Shown: positions 34,080-43,084 of the stretch, one piece after another | Layout: the number at the start of each line of letters is the position of its first letter | How positions within the stretch are numbered: position 1 is the stretch's first letter | DNA from: CAZOVB01 sp964583095 | GTDB taxonomy: Bacteria > Planctomycetota > Phycisphaerae > SM23-33 | Assembly: GCA_964583095.1 (NCBI GenBank) | Contig: CAZOVB010000002.1 | Location: forward strand, 62,001-126,000 | Reading direction: 5' to 3' | Length of the DNA: 64,000 nucleotides | Notes under the pieces: generated by a model | The model's input: only the letters and a program-made list of their open reading frames with translations | What the model was told of the DNA's origin: nothing | Database searches by the model: none | Program-made: the position numbers and the translations under genes

Positions 34080-34721
34080 TTAGAAGGGATTGATGAAGTT
34101 CAGGATCCTGGCCAGCCACCCGGGTTGAGTAAACTGGTTTTCCTGGCCCTGGTGGACGGTTTCGATGTAGAAGTTCGCCACCCGCCGACTGGTGATTTTG
34201 TTGGAATAGGTAATGTCACTGGGGCGGATGATCCCGCTGATCTGAGTCGTCTGCGTCTCGCCCTCGATGGAACGCACCTGCTTGCCCACCACCACCATGT
34301 TGCCGTTGGGCAGAACGTCTTCGACGATCACGGTGATCTCGTCCTCGATCTTCCGTTCCGAGCCGAACGACGTGCCGCCCTTGTAGTCGCTGCTGCTGTC
34401 GGAGGAGAAATCCAGCTCCGGCAGATTCAGCAGCTTGCCCGTGGCTGCATCGATGCCCCGGAGGATATCCAGCTTCTCGCCCCCGGTGACATTCACGCTT
34501 CGCTTGTCACTCTTGTTGAGCGAGCGATCGGAGGAGTTGTCTACCTTGTGCTCTTCATCGATGACGATGGTGACAATGTCGCCCACGGTCGAGGCTTTGT
34601 CGTCCCGGTAAAGGGAGGCCGACCGCTTGCGGCTCTGCCGGAAGATCGATCCGGCCTGAAGGCTCTGACAGAGCAGCCCCGCCAGAATCGCTGCTGCGGT
34701 TGTGAGGTGGGCTTTTCGCAT
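34080..34721 (-). CDS. flgH: flagellar L-ring protein FlgH
   Basis: The 213-residue protein has an export signal at residues 1-23. The lipoprotein cysteine is not in a strict lipobox (LLCQSLQAGSIF), so processing may differ from standard FlgH. Family features are SLYRDDKASTVGDIVTIVI, SSSDYKGGTSFGSERKIEDE, VVVGKQVRSIEGETQTTQIS and GIIRPSDITYSNKITSRRVA. The L-ring sits in the outer membrane. The last residues (GWLARILNFINPF) match the conserved end. Gaps to flgI and flgA are 18 and 6 bases. Confidence 0.95.
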   Translation of the reverse strand: MRKAHLTTAAAILAGLLCQSLQAGSIFRQSRKRSASLYRDDKASTVGDIVTIVIDEEHKVDNSSDRSLNKSDKRSVNVTGGEKLDILRGIDAATGKLLNLPELDFSSDSSSDYKGGTSFGSERKIEDEITVIVEDVLPNGNMVVVGKQVRSIEGETQTTQISGIIRPSDITYSNKITSRRVANFYIETVHQGQENQFTQPGWLARILNFINPF

Positions 34722-34727
34722 GAGTCT

Positions 34728-35690
34728 CTACCTTTCGATTAGGGGATGAACGCTGCCGTCTTCACCGATCCTGGCGATGACAACCTGCTTGGAATCGATA
34801 TTGCGGACCTGGATGATGTCGCCGGTCTTTCCGTCCTGCAGGGCGACGCCGGCGGCCTGGATCTGGAACGTCTCGCCCTCGATCTTCATCACGACCGGCT
34901 GGTTGCGCCTGATAAGGGGGGCGGCCTGGAAGTCGCGCACCATCGTCTTGCTGATGCTACGCCCTTCGGCGATGCGGCTTCGTGTGATCTGTCCCAGGGC
35001 TGCCGGCTCGGCCGCGCTTCGCCCCGTGGTTCGGATGGTCCTCAGGCGGGTGTTTTCGCTGGTAAGGGGCACTCCGGAGGGAATATCGCGAGAAGCTACC
35101 CGTTGCTGGACTTCCTTGAGCCTGCGAAACTCGATCTTCTGCGAGGCCAGGACCTGCCGGCCCGACGTGGCTTCGACAAGGACCACCACGTTGTCGCTGC
35201 CGGACTTTTCAATTCGCGACCGGATTCGGGCACCGGCAATTCGCGGGTAGTACAGATCCTTCGCCTCGGAAACCACCTGCCAGGAAAGCTCTTCTCCTTC
35301 CTGGTCGGTATTGTTGAGCGCTTCGCGTGCGGCCAGGAGGACCTTCTGGGCATCGACATGCGTCTCGGGCCTGCGCACCTGAATCCGGGCAGCGCCGGTG
35401 AGGGTCACCCCCGAGCGATTGATACCCGCCGATGCGAGGCGCGAGAGAATCACCACACGGTCGATCTCCAGACTCTCGCGGCTCAGGGGCCCTCTGCCCA
35501 GGCTCACCGCCTTGACGCGGGCCAGGAGCTTTTCGTCGCGACAGGCTACGATGCACACGTCGCCCACCGTCAGGTTTTCCGCCTGGAGGACCATCCGACG
35601 GGGCAGGTAAATCTTGATCGGTGACTGGGCTCGGGCCTGCCCGGCCAGGAGTAGGATCAGCCCTGCTGCAATTGTAAGGGGTCGTTTCAT
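34728..35690 (-). CDS. flgA: flagellar basal body P-ring formation protein FlgA
   Basis: The 320-residue protein has a signal peptide (MKRPLTIAAGLILLLAG), then two beta-rich parts and a C-terminal SAF domain: VASRDIPSGVPLTSENTRLR, ITRSRIAEGRSISKTMV, and GDIIQVRNIDSKQVVIARI, which match FlgA. FlgA is a periplasmic chaperone for P-ring assembly, so its place beside flgH and flgI fits. The N-terminal extension of about 100 residues makes it longer than enterobacterial FlgA. Confidence 0.92.
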   Translation of the reverse strand: MKRPLTIAAGLILLLAGQARAQSPIKIYLPRRMVLQAENLTVGDVCIVACRDEKLLARVKAVSLGRGPLSRESLEIDRVVILSRLASAGINRSGVTLTGAARIQVRRPETHVDAQKVLLAAREALNNTDQEGEELSWQVVSEAKDLYYPRIAGARIRSRIEKSGSDNVVVLVEATSGRQVLASQKIEFRRLKEVQQRVASRDIPSGVPLTSENTRLRTIRTTGRSAAEPAALGQITRSRIAEGRSISKTMVRDFQAAPLIRRNQPVVMKIEGETFQIQAAGVALQDGKTGDIIQVRNIDSKQVVIARIGEDGSVHPLIER

Positions 35691-35711
35691 TCCAAGACCT
35701 TTCCAGGCGGA

Positions 35712-36503
35712 TCAGCCGCCCAGCAGACGGTTGGCTGTGGTGAGCATGCTGTCGCCGGCCTTGATGACCCGGCCATTGATTTCGTAGGCCCGCTGGGCCG
35801 TGATCAGGTTCACCAGTTCGGTGACCATCTGGACGTTGGCCTTTTCCAGGAAGCTCTGCTGGATCGTTCCCAGCCCGTTGGTCCCGGCCACACCGGTTTC
35901 CGCATCGCCGCTGGCAGCGGTTCGTGCAAGGAGGTTCCGTCCCTCGGCCGAGAGACCGGTCGGGTTCGGGAAACGCGCCAACTCCAGCCGACCCAGTTCC
36001 TGGGGCTGATCCGACGAGCCGGTCATGACCACCACCGTGCCGTCGGACCCGATGCTGATCGACTGCGTATCGGCCGGGAAGTTGATCCGGGGCTCGATGT
36101 AGTATCCGCTGGCGGTGACCAGGTCGCCGTTGGCGTTGGTCCTCAGCGAACCGTCCCGCGTGTAGCGAATCTCGCCGTTGGGCAAAGACACCTGGAGGAA
36201 CCCTTCGCCTTCAATCGCCAGGTCCAGGTCGCGCCCGGTATTGGTGAACTGGCCCTGTTCCTGCACCCGAAGGGTCGAGGCCGGCCGAACCCCGTTGCCC
36301 ACCTCAAAGCCTGTCGGTGCACTCATGCCCTGGGCGACCTGGCGGTTGGCTTCGAGCATCTTGACGTACATCAGGTCCTGGAAGTCGACCTGGCTGCGCT
36401 TGAAGCCGTTGGTGTTGATGTTGGCAAGATTGTTGGCGGTAACGTCCACCAGCAACTGCTGGGCCCCCATGCCCGTTGCCGCGGTAGAGAATGCTCTTAA
36501 CAT
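35712..36503 (-). CDS. flgG: flagellar distal rod protein FlgG
   Basis: The 263-residue protein begins with LRAFSTAATGMGAQQLLVDV then NNLANINTNGFKRSQVDFQD, the rod/hook N-terminal motif, and ends with LVNLITAQRAYEINGRVIKAGD. Mid-region features include RDLDLAIEGEGFLQV and GEIRYTRDGSLRTNANGDLV. The length matches FlgG (about 260). FlgG forms the distal rod crossing the periplasm. The gene starts 19 bases after flgF ends. Confidence 0.97.
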   Translation of the reverse strand: MLRAFSTAATGMGAQQLLVDVTANNLANINTNGFKRSQVDFQDLMYVKMLEANRQVAQGMSAPTGFEVGNGVRPASTLRVQEQGQFTNTGRDLDLAIEGEGFLQVSLPNGEIRYTRDGSLRTNANGDLVTASGYYIEPRINFPADTQSISIGSDGTVVVMTGSSDQPQELGRLELARFPNPTGLSAEGRNLLARTAASGDAETGVAGTNGLGTIQQSFLEKANVQMVTELVNLITAQRAYEINGRVIKAGDSMLTTANRLLGG

Positions 36504-36522
36504 GATTCCATGCTCCTGATCA

Positions 36523-37254
36523 TTACGACATGGCCGCGCGGATAATCGTCTGCATCCGCTCGTCCTGTGCCTTGGCCATCTTCAAGTTCGATTCGTACAG
36601 CCGGCTGACCGTGATGAGATTGATCAGCTCCTCAGCGACCTCCACGTTGGATCTTTCGCGATATCCCTGGCAGATGCTGGTGTTCAGACTTGGCGTTTCG
36701 GTCCCGGCCGGGGCGGAAAATGCACTGTCGCCCACAGGCTGGAGGACCGAATTGTCCTCGAATTCCACAATCTTCAACTGCTCGATGATGTCGTTGCCGG
36801 CCATCACGGTCCCGTCCGAGCCGACCGAGAGACTGTCGCTGCCGGCTCCATCGGGTATGGTGATCGGCCCGCGGGTTCCGGCCAGCAGCCGTCCCGAGGC
36901 GTCCACAAGGCGGTTCTGGGTATCGACATAGAACGTGCCGTTCCGGGTGTAGACCGGGCCGTTGGGACTCTCCAGAACGAAGAAGCCCTTGCCGACGAGG
37001 CCAAAATCCAGGTTGCGGCCGGTGTTTTCCAACATGCCCTGGCGGAAATCGATGCTCGACTCCTGCTTGACGATGCCGGATTCCATCTCGGCCGGTTCCG
37101 GCGCGTCCATCCGTTGCTGAAGGACTTGCGAAAACGTGTTGATCCGGCGGCGGTAGCCTGCGCTGTTGGCATTGGCCAGGTTGTGCGCAACCGTGCGGTA
37201 TTGCTCGGTCAGCGCCCGCATGCTGTATCCAACTGGTATGAGTTCCTGATCCAT
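36523..37254 (-). CDS. flgF: flagellar proximal rod protein FlgF
   Basis: The 243-residue protein is homologous to FlgG with the same ends (VAHNLANANSAGYRRRINTF; EELINLITVSRLYESNLKMA). The GFFVLESPNGPVYTRNGTFY core is typical of FlgF/FlgG. Its position directly before flgG makes FlgF the likely name, as a rod subunit between FlgC and FlgG. Downstream of it on the minus strand the order is flgG, flgA, flgH, flgI. The tandem-PilZ gene ends 9 bases upstream of its start. Confidence 0.9.
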   Translation of the reverse strand: MDQELIPVGYSMRALTEQYRTVAHNLANANSAGYRRRINTFSQVLQQRMDAPEPAEMESGIVKQESSIDFRQGMLENTGRNLDFGLVGKGFFVLESPNGPVYTRNGTFYVDTQNRLVDASGRLLAGTRGPITIPDGAGSDSLSVGSDGTVMAGNDIIEQLKIVEFEDNSVLQPVGDSAFSAPAGTETPSLNTSICQGYRERSNVEVAEELINLITVSRLYESNLKMAKAQDERMQTIIRAAMS

Positions 37255-37263
37255 ATGTAGGGC

Positions 37264-38625
37264 TCACTTTCCCGCAGCCTGGGATTCCAGGGCGGCATCG
37301 GTTTCGTTGATCATCGCTGAGAGATCTCCACCCGTCATGCCCGTAAGCTCGACGGCCAGTTCCTGCATCTCGTCCTGGGCGACAACACGACGCACCACGC
37401 CGGTGGATTCGACGTTCCTTCCGCTGGGCAATTCGATGCTCAGGGCGACCTTCTCTTCCGGTGCGGCTTGGAGCTCGGTGAGGACCCGCAAGCCTGTGGC
37501 GCCGATTTCAGTGACCTCGGCGTCGACAAAGGAAGGACTTGCCTGACCGCTTCCCATCCGTGCGATCCGCGCCTTGCCCTGGATGGCCGCACGGGTATAG
37601 CGCCGGCGACGCGAGGCAAGAAGCTGAGTTTCCTTCTTGGCGTTTTCGGTTTCCTCGATCATGATCGACAGCTCCGGACCTGTCAGGCCCATCAGTTCCA
37701 CGCCGATGTCGCTGCCGCCTTCGGCCCGGTTGGGGGTCACGCGACGGACGATGCCCATGGCCTCCACGCTGCGCTGTTTGGACAGGGCGATGTAGACCAG
37801 GATCTTCTGGCCTGCGTTTACGCCCAGCTTCGTCTGGAGCAGAAGACCCGGCCCGGCGATTTCCAGCAGGCGGGCGTCCTCGAAGCGGGGACCCTGGTCT
37901 TCCTTGGACGCGCTTTGAATGAACTGAAAGCCGGCCACCTTGGCCCGAAGGTTCGTGGTGATCCGCTGGTACCTTCTCCGGTCGGCTTTGGTGATGTCCT
38001 CGCTGTGGGACAGGTAGACATCTCCATTGGCTACGGCCTGGATGGTGGAAGGGAACTGCCAGTAGGTTCCTTCAAAACAGAACAGAACCGTCAGTGTCAT
38101 GCCCTTTTCGATCTGGCCTTCTTCCAGTTCGGCGACCGGTTCGACCACGATGGTCTGGGGGATATTCTCCGCGACGGCCCCCTCGACCGGTGAGAGCCCC
38201 TGTCCGGGGCAAAGGGAAAGATACGTACCCCTGTGAAGCTGGCGGCTTGTGGTGGGACTGTGGTCCCCGCCGCCATCGACGGGAAAGCCCAGCTTGCTGC
38301 GCAAGCGTTCCAGTGTGTGACGCCCTTCCTGTTGAAGGGGCTCGGGCAGCTTACGGAAGCTCTTGTCGGTCTCGATCATCCTCTCGGCCTGGCTGAAGAG
38401 TTCGCCGTTCTGAAGCAGCGCCGTCGGACGTCCACTGGGAAGGGCCCTGGCCAGATGCGTCAGGACTCTCGTCTCTGCTTCGTCCAGGCCGAGATTCTGG
38501 GTCTCGGCAATGAAATCGCTCCAGGTGCGCCGGGAACTTACGCCGTTCCGCATCAACAGGAACAAGAGCACCAGGAAGATCGATCCCAGAACCCCCAGCA
38601 AGACCCAGTAGACTGTGGCAGACAT
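37264..38625 (-). CDS. membrane-anchored tandem PilZ-like protein
   Basis: The start at 38625 follows GGAGATAACGCA and gives 453 residues, with a membrane helix at residues 4-25 (VYWVLLGVLGSIFLVLLFLL). Two PilZ-like domains follow: RRRYQR opens one near residue 250 and RRRYTR opens another near 360, each supplying the RxxxR half of the c-di-GMP site. The second half (D/N-x-S-x-x-G) is altered in both (LEIAGPG and TEIGATG), with the Ser replaced. This resembles the YcgR flagellar brake, which senses c-di-GMP and acts on the motor. Lying between flgE and flgF in a flagellar operon, it may be a local motor regulator; ligand binding is uncertain. Confidence 0.72.
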   Translation of the reverse strand: MSATVYWVLLGVLGSIFLVLLFLLMRNGVSSRRTWSDFIAETQNLGLDEAETRVLTHLARALPSGRPTALLQNGELFSQAERMIETDKSFRKLPEPLQQEGRHTLERLRSKLGFPVDGGGDHSPTTSRQLHRGTYLSLCPGQGLSPVEGAVAENIPQTIVVEPVAELEEGQIEKGMTLTVLFCFEGTYWQFPSTIQAVANGDVYLSHSEDITKADRRRYQRITTNLRAKVAGFQFIQSASKEDQGPRFEDARLLEIAGPGLLLQTKLGVNAGQKILVYIALSKQRSVEAMGIVRRVTPNRAEGGSDIGVELMGLTGPELSIMIEETENAKKETQLLASRRRRYTRAAIQGKARIARMGSGQASPSFVDAEVTEIGATGLRVLTELQAAPEEKVALSIELPSGRNVESTGVVRRVVAQDEMQELAVELTGMTGGDLSAMINETDAALESQAAGK

Positions 38626-38746
38626 TGCGTTATCTCCGAACAGGGTTCGACTGGCCTGGTAGTTGCGAACCGGATCCCACCTCTCCAGTTGCATAAGCCG
38701 GTCTATAAGCAGTTGACGCATGCTGATTCGTAATCACCTAGGACCT

Positions 38747-40438
38747 CTACCGGATCAGATTCGTCAGTTCTTTGAGCATGTCGTTGGCCACGCGAATCGT
38801 CCGGGAGTTGGCCTGGTAGCCATTCTGTGCCTGGATCAGGTTCACAAACTCCGTAGCCACGACGACGTTGGACTTCTCGAGGCTCTGGCCTCGCATGGCC
38901 CCGGCTCCGCCGGTATTGGCCATACCCGTTATCGGGTCGCCGCTGTTTGCGGTGCTTTCGTAGTAGTTGCTGCCGATGCTCTTGAGCCCACCGGGGTTCT
39001 GGAACGACGCGACCTTCATCGCAGCCAGGTTCTGGCGAATACCGTTGGTGAAGACCCCAACGAGAATGCCGTCGGTCGAGACGCTAAGGCGCGAGAGGTA
39101 GCCCGCCTCGTAGCCGTCCTGGTCGGTGGGGGCCGCCGTGGACGATCCGCCGAACTGACTCAGGCCGTTGAACTCGCCGATCGTTCCCAGATCCAGCGTC
39201 GGTTCCAATGCGGGCAGCGCCCCGGCCAACTGAACCTTGACCTGCGAATCGTCGCCGCTGAGGATGCCGGCGTAGCTGCCGTCGGGATTGAAGCTGATTC
39301 GTCGGATCCGCCGCTGCGTAACCCCGGCAATGTCACCGGTGATGGACGTCATCACGAAGTCCCACTCGTTGGGCGTGTCCGTCTTTACGAACGCACCGCT
39401 GAGAACATGACCCACGCCCTGGCTGTCGAAGACTTCGATGTTGGTTTTCTTGACCGCGTTTCCGCCGGCCTCGAGCAGTTCCCAGAAAACCGGCGTGGAG
39501 GCGGAAGTTCCCCCTGCCACGGCTGTGTATCCCAGATCAATCGTCGTGAGGGTGTACCCACTCTCGGCATCCCTGACCCGGACCTCACCGTTGACGATGG
39601 AAGCGTCCACGTGCGTGCCCGATGCGTCGGTATAGGCCGTCTCGATCGCCGCCGTCAGGTCGTCATACGTGGTGGCTGCATTGACACCACTGCCATCGTA
39701 CACCTGCAGCGTGCCCGTCACGGCCGTGCCGTCGGGCAGCGTGCCGCTGATGTCCAGATCGCCCACATAATCCTGGGCCCCGGTCGTGCCCGAGAGCAGC
39801 GAGGAGTTGTAGATCGTGTCGGTGCCGGAAACTAGATTGCCGACAGAGCTGGTAAACGAGGTGCCCGAAGAATATTCGTTGGTCGTCGCTTCGAGCTGAT
39901 CGGCACTGAGGTTTCCGGCGTAGGTCACCTCCGTGGTCGTGCTGGCCGGCAAGGCCACGTCGTACGGAATTCGGATGTCCGAGGATCCCACGTCCTGGAA
40001 TCCTTCGTTGACCCCGTAGGAACCGGTCCGCTGGACCAGGTATCCGGTGGCGGGATCCACCAGATTGTAATTGGCATCGACGGCAAAGGCACCGACGCGG
40101 GTATAGATCTCCCGCTGTCCGTCGGAAACGACGAAGAAGCCGTTGCCCTCGATGGCCATGTCCAGGGGCTGACCGGTGTTGACCATCGTGCCCTGGCCCA
40201 TGTCCACGGTGATGCTGGCGGTCTGGACGCCGCTGCCGGCCTGGATCGGGTTCGTGCCGCCCAGGTTCTCGCTGGGCTGCGAGGCCTCCCGGATCGTCTC
40301 GCTCAACAGCGTCGAGAAATTGATCCTGCTGGACTTGAAACCGTTGGTGTTCATGTTGGACAGGTTGTTGCCCGAGACATCCAACATCTTCTGGTGGGCC
40401 TGGAGGCCCGACACGCCTGAATTGAGTGCATCGCCCAT
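38747..40438 (-). CDS. flgE: flagellar hook protein FlgE
   Basis: The 563-residue protein starts with GDALNSGVSGLQAHQKMLDV and NNLSNMNTNGFKSSRINFST and ends with ATEFVNLIQAQNGYQANSRT, the rod/hook family ends. GQPLDMAIEGNGFFVVSDG and the large Gly/Ser/Thr-rich central beta region (about residues 150-400) fit a long hook protein. FlgE polymerises into the curved hook. The gene follows flgD, its cap. The length is greater than enterobacterial FlgE (about 400), as in many non-enteric bacteria. Confidence 0.95.
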   Translation of the reverse strand: MGDALNSGVSGLQAHQKMLDVSGNNLSNMNTNGFKSSRINFSTLLSETIREASQPSENLGGTNPIQAGSGVQTASITVDMGQGTMVNTGQPLDMAIEGNGFFVVSDGQREIYTRVGAFAVDANYNLVDPATGYLVQRTGSYGVNEGFQDVGSSDIRIPYDVALPASTTTEVTYAGNLSADQLEATTNEYSSGTSFTSSVGNLVSGTDTIYNSSLLSGTTGAQDYVGDLDISGTLPDGTAVTGTLQVYDGSGVNAATTYDDLTAAIETAYTDASGTHVDASIVNGEVRVRDAESGYTLTTIDLGYTAVAGGTSASTPVFWELLEAGGNAVKKTNIEVFDSQGVGHVLSGAFVKTDTPNEWDFVMTSITGDIAGVTQRRIRRISFNPDGSYAGILSGDDSQVKVQLAGALPALEPTLDLGTIGEFNGLSQFGGSSTAAPTDQDGYEAGYLSRLSVSTDGILVGVFTNGIRQNLAAMKVASFQNPGGLKSIGSNYYESTANSGDPITGMANTGGAGAMRGQSLEKSNVVVATEFVNLIQAQNGYQANSRTIRVANDMLKELTNLIR

Positions 40439-40450
40439 GACATTACCTCG

Positions 40451-41032
40451 TTATTCGTTGATTCCTGTGACCATATCGGGTTCGACGACGAACTGCCCCG
40501 CATTGAGCAGGACGCGACCGTCTTTGAATTCCACGCTGCGTACCGTTTCCTGAATGGACATCACCCCGCCGTCTTCCCCGAGTGTCTGGAAGGAGATTTC
40601 CTTGCCGATCAGCGAAGCAGCCTGACTCAGATCCGATGCCACCACGCTCTGGGTTCCGCTTGCGCCAAGACCCAGGATGTCCTCGATCCGGACTTCGTGC
40701 CCGCCGACGTTCAGGAATACTTCGCCTTCCCGGACCTTGGCGCCCTTGACCGTTCCGGTCAGGTCCGTCTCGACCCCCTCCGGACGGTACACGACCTTGT
40801 CGCCGATCATCTGCGAAGCCTGCTCCATCTGGGTGGCGCTGAGGACCTTGCTGAATTTGTCGTTCATGTCCTCGACCTGCTCCAGCTGGGCAAGGGCAGC
40901 CAACTGAGAGGCCATCTGATCATTGCTCATCGGATCCATCGGATTCTGATTCTGCATCTGGGTAATCAGAAGCGTCAGATACTGATCGCGAATCTGGTTG
41001 GAATCCTGTCCGTATCCTGTAATGCCACTCAT
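40451..41032 (-). CDS. flgD: flagellar hook assembly/capping protein FlgD
   Basis: Start ATG 41032 is preceded by AAGGAG and yields 193 residues. The N-terminal FlgD signature is QYLTLLITQMQNQNPMDPMS, with the following DQMASQLAALAQLEQVEDMN. The C-terminal half is beta-rich and Tudor/FlgD-Ig-like. FlgD caps the hook while FlgE subunits add. It sits between fliK and flgE, the usual arrangement. It starts 11 bases from the end of fliK. Confidence 0.95.
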   Translation of the reverse strand: MSGITGYGQDSNQIRDQYLTLLITQMQNQNPMDPMSNDQMASQLAALAQLEQVEDMNDKFSKVLSATQMEQASQMIGDKVVYRPEGVETDLTGTVKGAKVREGEVFLNVGGHEVRIEDILGLGASGTQSVVASDLSQAASLIGKEISFQTLGEDGGVMSIQETVRSVEFKDGRVLLNAGQFVVEPDMVTGINE

Positions 41033-41042
41033 TGAGGGCTCC

Positions 41043-42578
41043 TTACATCCAGAGGTTAATGGCCTGCTCGCCGATGACAGACGCAGCCGGCGAAGAAGAC
41101 GCGGTCTCCTCGGCCGAAGCATCCATCAGGGGACCCCGGCCGGGGCGCGGCGCCCCGTCCTGCTGATCGAACGCGCCCTGACCCTGGGCCCCCTGGCGAT
41201 TGAGTGAACCGAACGATCCGCCCGACCCGGAAGGATCGCTCTGGGCAAACTCCATTCTCCGAACCTCGATGCCGCTGTCGACCAGCCGCTGCATCAGAGC
41301 CGGCGCCTCCCGCTGAAGATCCACAAGCGTCCGAGGATTGCTCGCCTCGACCACCATTCGCAACTGGTTGCCTTTGCCTTCCAGCGTCATCTTCACGCTT
41401 CCCAGTTCCGGGGGGTCCAGCCGAAGGACCATCTCGTCCCCCGACCGCAGCCGCTGTGTCTGCATGTAGTTGCCGACCTGTCGTACCACGCTCTGGGCGA
41501 CCTCGGATTCATGGGCTCCGGCCATTTGGGCTGCCTGGCTGGTCTGGGCGGTCTGGGCGGACCGCATGGCCGAGGGGGTCAAGGCATTGTTCCCCCCGGC
41601 GGTGGCAGTAGATTCAACCTGGAGGTCCAGGCCGTCCATCTCCAGGCTGCCAGGCCGGGAAGAGCCCGGATCCCCCCCCACCTGTGTCTGGCTCGGGCCT
41701 TGGACCGCGTTGTGCGTTACCACCCGGGCCATCGTGTCATCACCATCCTGCCGATTCGAGACCGGGATCGTCTTCTGCTCGAGCTGCCGGGCATCGATCT
41801 CTTCTGTCTGAACGTCGCGAGCAGCCTCTGCCTGCCCCTGGCTGGAGGCTTCTGTCTGCAAGGCCGCTTTTCCGGCCAGGGAACCGGCTTCTTTGGCACC
41901 GGTCGCGTCGGCCGGCTTATGGGCTGCGGGCTGGTCGGCTGCAGCTTCCCCATCCTCACCGGTGGAAGCCTTCAGCAGTACTTTCTGCTGCCCTTGGGCC
42001 TCTATTGCTTCGCCGGAAGCATTCGCCTGTGTCTTGTCGGGGGAGATCTTCTTTGCCGAGAGCAACTCTCCAGCCTCCGCGGAGGCCTCGATGACTTTGG
42101 TTTTGGCCCCCTTTGAAGTCGCTGCCCCGGCCAGGAGGACTGCGCCATCGGCAAGGCCCTTTTCCTGTTTTGGCGTAAGCTTCTTGAGGTCAATGACAGG
42201 CCTGTCGCCTTCGCCGTGAGACTTTACGAGTTGCTGAAGATTCATCCCCGCCTCGGCGGCCAGTTCGGCCTGGCCTTCTTCGGCCTCGGGCTTCTTCTGC
42301 TGAGACTCGTTGGCCTTGCGGACTGCCTTTTCGAATGGTTTTTCGGCTTCGGCGCGTTTCCGACCGGTCTGGCTGTCGTTCTTTTCGTTCTCTCTGACCT
42401 GGGTCCCTTGGGCAGAGGAGACCTCGTGCCCCTCTTTCATCTTGGCCTGCTCATATTGCGACTCGTCGGCTCGATGCGAACTACGATTTCTACCCGCGTC
42501 GATACTGGAGGGCTTGGGCCCGGCCGAGTGCGTGGGGATGAAGATCTGACTCAAGGATGTTGCGTTTGTTTCTGTCAT
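41043..42578 (-). CDS. fliK: flagellar hook-length control protein FliK
   Basis: ATG 42578 (MTETNATS) gives 511 residues; an in-frame ATG at 42608 is possible. Most of the protein is low-complexity, Lys/Glu/Ala/Gln-rich and probably disordered, as expected of a molecular ruler. The conserved C-terminal domain is recognisable in VLRLDPPELGSVKMTLEGKG and RTLVDLQREAPALMQRL. FliK switches the export gate (FlhB) from hook to filament substrates. It is the first gene of the minus-strand operon; a perfect sigma-54 promoter lies about 60 bases upstream. Confidence 0.9.
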   Translation of the reverse strand: MTETNATSLSQIFIPTHSAGPKPSSIDAGRNRSSHRADESQYEQAKMKEGHEVSSAQGTQVRENEKNDSQTGRKRAEAEKPFEKAVRKANESQQKKPEAEEGQAELAAEAGMNLQQLVKSHGEGDRPVIDLKKLTPKQEKGLADGAVLLAGAATSKGAKTKVIEASAEAGELLSAKKISPDKTQANASGEAIEAQGQQKVLLKASTGEDGEAAADQPAAHKPADATGAKEAGSLAGKAALQTEASSQGQAEAARDVQTEEIDARQLEQKTIPVSNRQDGDDTMARVVTHNAVQGPSQTQVGGDPGSSRPGSLEMDGLDLQVESTATAGGNNALTPSAMRSAQTAQTSQAAQMAGAHESEVAQSVVRQVGNYMQTQRLRSGDEMVLRLDPPELGSVKMTLEGKGNQLRMVVEASNPRTLVDLQREAPALMQRLVDSGIEVRRMEFAQSDPSGSGGSFGSLNRQGAQGQGAFDQQDGAPRPGRGPLMDASAEETASSSPAASVIGEQAINLWM

Positions 42579-42637
42579 CGTTACCTGTGCCCTCTTGCTG
42601 GTGCCCATAGAAAGAGACAACACTTCGCCCCAGAACA

Positions 42638-42653
42638 TGCAAACCTCGTGCCA
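42638..42653 (-). promoter_or_regulatory. sigma-54 promoter of the fliK-flgD-flgE operon
   Basis: Read on the minus strand: TGGCACG-AGGT-TTGCA, an exact match to the RpoN consensus TGGCACG-N4-TTGCW. Transcription would start near 42626, ahead of the fliK start at 42608 or 42578. Confidence 0.87.
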
Positions 42654-42681
42654 TGCAGAGAAAACGTCCGCCAGGTGATTT

Positions 42682-42695
42682 TGTAAAACTTTACA
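42682..42695. promoter_or_regulatory. inverted repeat upstream of the minus-strand sigma-54 promoter
   Basis: TGTAAA-AC-TTTACA is a perfect 6+6 inverted repeat about 36 bases upstream of the -24 box. It could be an activator or repressor site. Confidence 0.38.
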
Positions 42696-42980
42696 TGGAC
42701 AGTCTTTATATTTGAAACCCCCCGGTATTGGCTTGCAGAGCGACTGAATCGCATCTTTCCTGATGGGGAAATTCTTTCCGGAGTGCGGATAATTCCTCCA
42801 CGCGCAAGGGGCTTGGCTCTGCCCTGCCCGGGCCTGGAGGCAGCTCGAACCGACGTGCTCTATTAATAGATGTAAGCCGGACTGCCCGGCCACAAGGGCG
42901 CAAAGAATCACGACACCCCGCGCGAAATCATGACATTCCTTGGCTCCGACAAGGAGAATCGGCAAAGAGACCTGGAACCC

Positions 42981-42995
42981 GTTTGCAATGCAAAC
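42981..42995. promoter_or_regulatory. palindrome upstream of the plus-strand sigma-54 promoter
   Basis: GTTTGCA-A-TGCAAAC is a perfect 7+7 palindrome centred about 46 bases upstream of the -24 box at 43034. It is a candidate regulator site, though closer to the promoter than classical enhancers. Confidence 0.42.
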
Positions 42996-43033
42996 CCCTC
43001 TGCACATTGCCTTTGCAAGAAGGGGAGATTCTA

Positions 43034-43049
43034 TGGCACGCCAGTTGCA
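43034..43049 (+). promoter_or_regulatory. sigma-54 promoter of the TPR/flgB/fliF arm
   Basis: TGGCACG-CCAG-TTGCA is an exact match to the RpoN consensus. The predicted start is near 43060, 25 bases before ATG 43085. Confidence 0.88.
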
Positions 43050-43084
43050 AACATTCAGGCCGAGTCGTCCTACAGGCCGGAGAA

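Larger units (their letters stand above)
42579..43084. other. divergent flagellar control region
   Basis: This 506-base region separates the two flagellar arms. It holds two perfect sigma-54 promoters facing away from each other, palindromes near each, a central 10-bp palindrome CTATTAATAG (42860-42869), and several extra TTGCA/TGCAA elements. No protein gene was found in it. It is the natural place for activator binding by the regulator encoded at 47.3 kb. Confidence 0.75.

Noticed and set aside
42966..42996. Additional sigma-54-like TGGAACC...TGCAA near the palindrome
   Set aside because: The GG to GC spacing is one base short, so it cannot be a functional -24/-12 promoter.
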